64,000 bases of DNA, taken from positions 186,001-250,000 of the forward strand of contig JAWVEY010000034.1 in the NCBI GenBank assembly GCA_033856515.1, written 5' to 3'. Within the stretch, counting starts at the first letter, position 1, and the number at the start of each line of letters is the position of its first letter. The notes under the pieces were generated by a model. That model was given only the letters and a program-made list of their open reading frames with translations, ran no database searches and had not been told where the DNA came from. The position numbers and the translations under genes were made by a program. This DNA comes from JALZKA01 sp033856515. GTDB lineage: Bacteria > Actinomycetota > Thermoleophilia > Solirubrobacterales > 70-9. Of the stretch, positions 61,377 to 64,000 are shown piece by piece.

Positions 61377-61463
61377 TCAGAAGAGCTTGATCAAGGCGAT
61401 GACCATCGAGGCGAGGAGGCAGAGGACCAGGATGGTCATCGAGATGATCCAGCTTCGGGGCAC
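61377..61463 (-). CDS. 28-residue single-pass membrane peptide
   Basis: GTG 61463 to TGA 61377 encodes PRSWII followed by a hydrophobic stretch (TILVLCLLASMVIA) and a final LIKLF. The composition is that of one transmembrane helix with a positive N terminus. It begins in a gap of about 140 bases where no other gene fits and ends 13 bases before the phosphotriesterase gene start. Too short for automated gene calls; real expression is unproven. Confidence 0.45.
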   Translation of the reverse strand: MPRSWIISMTILVLCLLASMVIALIKLF

Positions 61464-61510
61464 GGCGATTAGTATGCCCCTCGTCAATTGGTGTCCGAGA
61501 AGGGGTTGCC

Positions 61511-61954
61511 TTGTTCAAGCGGATCGTGGTCGGAACAGATGGGTCGGAGACGGCGCACGTAGCAGTCGCTCACGCGACCGAGCTCGCCAAGGCGCACGGA
61601 GCTGCGCTCGAGATCGTGAGCGCGTACGTGCCGGTGCCCTCGGACATCCTGCGCGAGGACAAGACGCAGGTGCCGGGCGATGTCGCGTACGGCGTCGGTC
61701 CGCGTGGCGACGTGAATGCGAATCTCGACAACGCCGCAGCCAAGGCGGTCGCCGAAGGGATCCAGGTCAACACGCATCCGCGCGAGGGCGATCCGGCCGA
61801 CGCGATCCTCGATGTCGCTGAGGAAACGGGAGCTGATCTCGTCGTGGTCGGCAACAAGGGGATGACCGGCACCCGGCGCTTCCTGCTCGGGAGCGTGCCG
61901 AACAAGGTGTCCCATCACGCTCCCTGTGGCGTGTACATCGTCCGGACGACTTAG
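61511..61954 (+). CDS. Universal stress protein (UspA family)
   Basis: A 147-residue Usp-fold protein. RIVVGTDGSETA begins the first strand, and the ATP-binding motif GxxGxxG-9x-G(S/T) is seen as GNKGMTGTRRFLLGSVPNKV near the C terminus, so this is likely an ATP-binding member. Its Asp residue and PNKVSHHAPCGVYIVR end are typical. The TTG start at 61511 follows GAGAAGGGG. It lies ten bases before tadA, so the two are probably co-transcribed. Confidence 0.92.
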   Translation: MFKRIVVGTDGSETAHVAVAHATELAKAHGAALEIVSAYVPVPSDILREDKTQVPGDVAYGVGPRGDVNANLDNAAAKAVAEGIQVNTHPREGDPADAILDVAEETGADLVVVGNKGMTGTRRFLLGSVPNKVSHHAPCGVYIVRTT

Positions 61955-61963
61955 CGGCACAAC

Positions 61964-62431
61964 ATGAATGAGGGATTCTCCGAGCGCGACTCGGAGCTGA
62001 TGCAGCTCGCCTTGAGCGAGGCGGAGCGAGCCGCGCAGTTCGGTGACGTTCCCATCGGCGCGGTCATCGCAAGCGAGGGTCATGCCCTGGCTTTCGCAGG
62101 GAACGAGCGAGAGCGTCGCAATGACCCCACCGCTCACGCCGAGATGCTGGTGTTGCAGGCCGCGGCGAGCGGGCGTGGAGGCTGGCGCCTGCCGGCGACG
62201 ACTCTCTACGTGACGCTCGAGCCATGCGCGATGTGCGCCGGCGCGATCGTCTTGGCGCGCGTCCCGCGCGTGGTCTACGCGACCGCGGACCCGAAGGCCG
62301 GAGCGGCGGGGTCGGTCTTCGACATCCTCAGCGACACCAGGCTCAACCACAGGCCCAAGGTGGAGTCGGGCCTCCTGGGCGACGAGGCCTCGACGCTACT
62401 GAAGGACTTCTTCGCCGAGCGCCGGGGCTAG
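61964..62431 (+). CDS. tadA: tRNA-specific adenosine deaminase (TadA)
   Basis: A 155-residue zinc deaminase. HAE at 58-60 and PCAMC (Cys88, Cys91) provide the zinc ligands and proton shuttle. DVPIGAVI and the C-terminal region NHRPKVESGLL match tRNA adenosine-34 deaminases that form inosine in tRNA-Arg(ACG), the very tRNA encoded at 18007 in this window. A related guanine/cytidine deaminase cannot be ruled out by eye alone. ATG 61964. Confidence 0.9.
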   Translation: MNEGFSERDSELMQLALSEAERAAQFGDVPIGAVIASEGHALAFAGNERERRNDPTAHAEMLVLQAAASGRGGWRLPATTLYVTLEPCAMCAGAIVLARVPRVVYATADPKAGAAGSVFDILSDTRLNHRPKVESGLLGDEASTLLKDFFAERRG

Positions 62432-62507
62432 GCGACGGGGCCGAGGACAGCCTCGGACTCGCCGAACACGCGCTGGCAGTACGTGGCGGCGGCGAGGTCG
62501 ACGCGGG

Positions 62508-62700
62508 GTGGTCTCGCACACGCTGATCGGCACCGCCGAGTACTTCGGCCGCATGGTGGCCGAAGAGCCCGAGCGGATCGAGCCCGAGCGGATCGTCGCG
62601 ACCGTCAGCGCGCTTCTGTTGGCGCTCGCGGGCCCGGCCTTGCGGCCCCGGTTTACGGGGGACGGGTGGGTGGTACCCGGGAGAAACCCCCTCGATAGGA
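62508..62700 (+). pseudogene. Possible remnant of a TetR regulator C-terminal half
   Basis: A short frame reads VSHTLIGTAEYFGRMVA, EPERIVATVSALLLALAGPALRP and PGRNPLDR, a pattern of the TetR C-terminal ligand-binding helices. The preceding bases 62432-62507 do not continue the frame and no helix-turn-helix is present, so it appears to be a leftover or coincidence. It lies in the 275-base gap between tadA and the STAS gene. Confidence 0.3.
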
Positions 62701-62706
62701 GCATGG

Positions 62707-63060
62707 ATGCCGCGAGACACGTTCACCGACTTTGCAGTTCACTCTGCCCCGACCGGCGACGGCGGGACCGAGATTGCCATCTTCGGGGAACTCGACCTGG
62801 CGACGATCGAGCCCGTCAAGGCGGCGGTAGAGAGCGCGCTGGAGTCAATAGGGCACGTCGTCATCGACATGCGCGCGTGTCCGTTCGTGGACTCCCGCGG
62901 GATCGCCGTGCTCGCCCATGCCGCCATCGGACTTCGCGAGCAGGGCCGTGACCTTCTGATTCGCGGAGCTCATCCTCGGGTGCAGCAGATACTCGACCGC
63001 TCAGGGCTGACGTCCTCGAACCTGCTCAAGGTCGAACCCGAGCCACCGGCGCCGGACTGA
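62707..63060 (+). CDS. STAS domain protein (anti-anti-sigma factor type)
   Basis: A 117-residue STAS protein. GELDLATIEPVKAAVE and VVIDMRACPFVDSRGIAVLAHA fit the SpoIIAA/RsbV fold; Ser63 in VDSRG is the residue normally phosphorylated by an anti-sigma kinase. ATG 62707 lies shortly after TAGGAG. No partner kinase or sigma factor is nearby. The C terminus ends with a Pro-rich tail. Adjacent to a convergent ABC transporter gene with a palindromic repeat between. Confidence 0.87.
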   Translation: MPRDTFTDFAVHSAPTGDGGTEIAIFGELDLATIEPVKAAVESALESIGHVVIDMRACPFVDSRGIAVLAHAAIGLREQGRDLLIRGAHPRVQQILDRSGLTSSNLLKVEPEPPAPD

Positions 63061-63107
63061 GGCGAGGACAGAGTCAAACGCTTGCTTGTCGCGGCTCGAT
63101 CAGGGTG

Positions 63108-63149
63108 AACGTCCCGGACTACGTCCTATAGGGCGTACTGACGGACGTT
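63108..63149. repeat. 42-bp imperfect palindrome, copy 2 (REP-like)
   Basis: AACGTCCC...CCTATAGGG...ACGGACGTT, 37 of 42 bases identical to the copy at 2946, same length and same central CCTATAGG. Like that copy it lies between the 3' ends of convergent genes. Confidence 0.8.
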
Positions 63150-63158
63150 CGGCGCCGG

Positions 63159-64000
63159 CTACTCCGGGATCTGCCCCGGCAGCAGCTCGTTCGTGAAACC
63201 GTCGCCTGGCTCGGGCCGGGCCTTGATGAAGCCTTCGTCTGCCAGGAAGCCGGCGAACTCGTCCCACTCGGTCTCGTCCATGTACCCATAGGCCTCCTTG
63301 CCGCCCGGCAATAGGAGCGGCAGCGTCGCCTCGATCTCCGCCGCGGTCAGCTTGGGGTCGAGGCCGTCGCCGGCTTTGAGGATCGCGTCGGTCGCGGCGT
63401 CGGGATCCGCGATCGCGTCTTGGGTTCCGCGCTCGAGCGCGGCGATAAACAGGCGGATCGCCTCGGGGTCGTCCTCGACCTGCTCCGAGCTTGCGACGAG
63501 GACGAGCTCGTCGTAGGTGGGGATGTCGAGCTCGTCGACCGGGACGACGCGCGGGTTCTCGCCGCGCTCTTCCAGCGAGACGCCTTCGACATTCGCAAAG
63601 CCGCCGAGCATCGCGTCGGCCTTGCCGGACAACACCGCCTGCTCGAGGCCGAGCCCGACGCTCACCTGGTCGATCTCGTTCTCGGAGATCCGCGCGTCGC
63701 GCAGGATTCGCGTCATGAACGCGTCTTGGTACGGGATGCCCGCTGTCGCCACCGTCTTGCCTCGGAGGTCCGAGGGATCGGCGATGCCCGCGTCCGGCAG
63801 TGAGATCAGCGAGGTGAGGGGCTCGGGCACGATTGCCGCCACGGCCACGACGGGCAGCCCCTGGTCGCGGGCGAGCAGTACCTCGGGCTCGTAGCTCACG
63901 GCGAGGTCTGCCTGGCCCGAGGCAACGAGCTTGATCGGCGCGGCGGGATCGGATGGCACGCGCGGCGTTACTTCGAGTCCGGCCCCGTCGAAGTGGCCGT
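63159..64000 (-). CDS. ABC transporter substrate-binding protein (NMT1/THI5-like), 5' end outside window
   Basis: The frame stays open to 64000, so the start and any signal peptide are beyond the window; 280 codons are visible. Segments: VPSDPAAPIKLVASGQADLAVSYEPEVLLARDQG (shown in part: LVASGQADLAVSYEPEVL), LRGKTVATAGIPYQDAFM, and ADAMLGGFANVEG, typical of NMT1/THI5-type periplasmic-binding folds used for pyrimidine precursors, riboflavin-related compounds or taurine-like ligands. It would be an extracellular lipoprotein feeding an ABC permease encoded beyond the edge. Ligand unknown. Confidence 0.83.
   Translation of the reverse strand, partial: GHFDGAGLEVTPRVPSDPAAPIKLVASGQADLAVSYEPEVLLARDQGLPVVAVAAIVPEPLTSLISLPDAGIADPSDLRGKTVATAGIPYQDAFMTRILRDARISENEIDQVSVGLGLEQAVLSGKADAMLGGFANVEGVSLEERGENPRVVPVDELDIPTYDELVLVASSEQVEDDPEAIRLFIAALERGTQDAIADPDAATDAILKAGDGLDPKLTAAEIEATLPLLLPGGKEAYGYMDETEWDEFAGFLADEGFIKARPEPGDGFTNELLPGQIPE

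Overview
The window is a high-GC bacterial chromosome segment with densely packed genes on both strands, short intergenic gaps, frequent GTG/TTG starts and four-base gene overlaps. The gene content points to an actinobacterium, probably of the Thermoleophilia (Solirubrobacterales-like): a Gram-positive type L,D-transpeptidase lipoprotein, several secreted proteins ending in glycine/aspartate-rich calcium-binding repeats with a CGPGDD-type tail, an MpaB-family oxygenase and two tRNAs without an encoded CCA. The taxonomic placement is inference.

Layout. 1-17950 is mostly core metabolism: a cut-off DSD/threonine-aldolase-like gene, tRNA-Ser(GCT), a flavin monooxygenase/SDR pair, a FAD oxidoreductase, a GFA protein, an MpaB oxygenase with a secreted partner and a divergent MerR regulator, an L,D-transpeptidase, an acyl-CoA ligase, an MBL hydrolase, a ferritin-like DUF892 protein, oligoendopeptidase F, a membrane HD-GYP protein, and a tandem pair of small secreted paralogues that share a leader motif.

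18007-29416 is the most unusual part. An intact tRNA-Arg(ACG) gene and a perfect 42-bp copy of its 3' end, 11.3 kb downstream, bracket a genomic island. It carries a 1989-residue protein (candidate QxK nuclease, STAND-type NTPase, long helical region, Trp-rich C terminus), a divergent 429-residue unknown protein, two secreted repeat proteins and a small membrane protein. No integrase is visible. The architecture resembles antiviral STAND (Avs-like) and Cap4-nuclease defence proteins, so this is the candidate undescribed system.

29466-36811 holds the phenylalanine/tyrosine degradation cluster: fumarylacetoacetate-hydrolase family gene, Lrp/AsnC regulator, hppD, hmgA and phhA (the last three coupled by one-base overlaps), with a convergent PLP-dependent decarboxylase. 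36901-50600 is a mixture of hydrolases, a glutathionyl-hydroquinone-reductase-like gene, LMW tyrosine phosphatase, fructosamine-kinase-like gene, Tat-exported amine oxidase, 5'-3' exonuclease, desaturase, secreted S15-like hydrolase and signalling proteins.

50610-64000 contains a cyclophilin, two giant tandem secreted subtilisin-like proteases (1478 and 1582 residues, translationally coupled), a phosphotriesterase-family enzyme, a 28-residue membrane peptide, a universal stress protein, tadA, a TetR remnant, a STAS protein and a cut-off NMT1-like ABC substrate-binding protein. Two families of small palindromic intergenic repeats (a 42-bp element at 2946 and 63108; GTGCCTGGCACC elements at 9162, 32182 and 48690) are scattered across the window.
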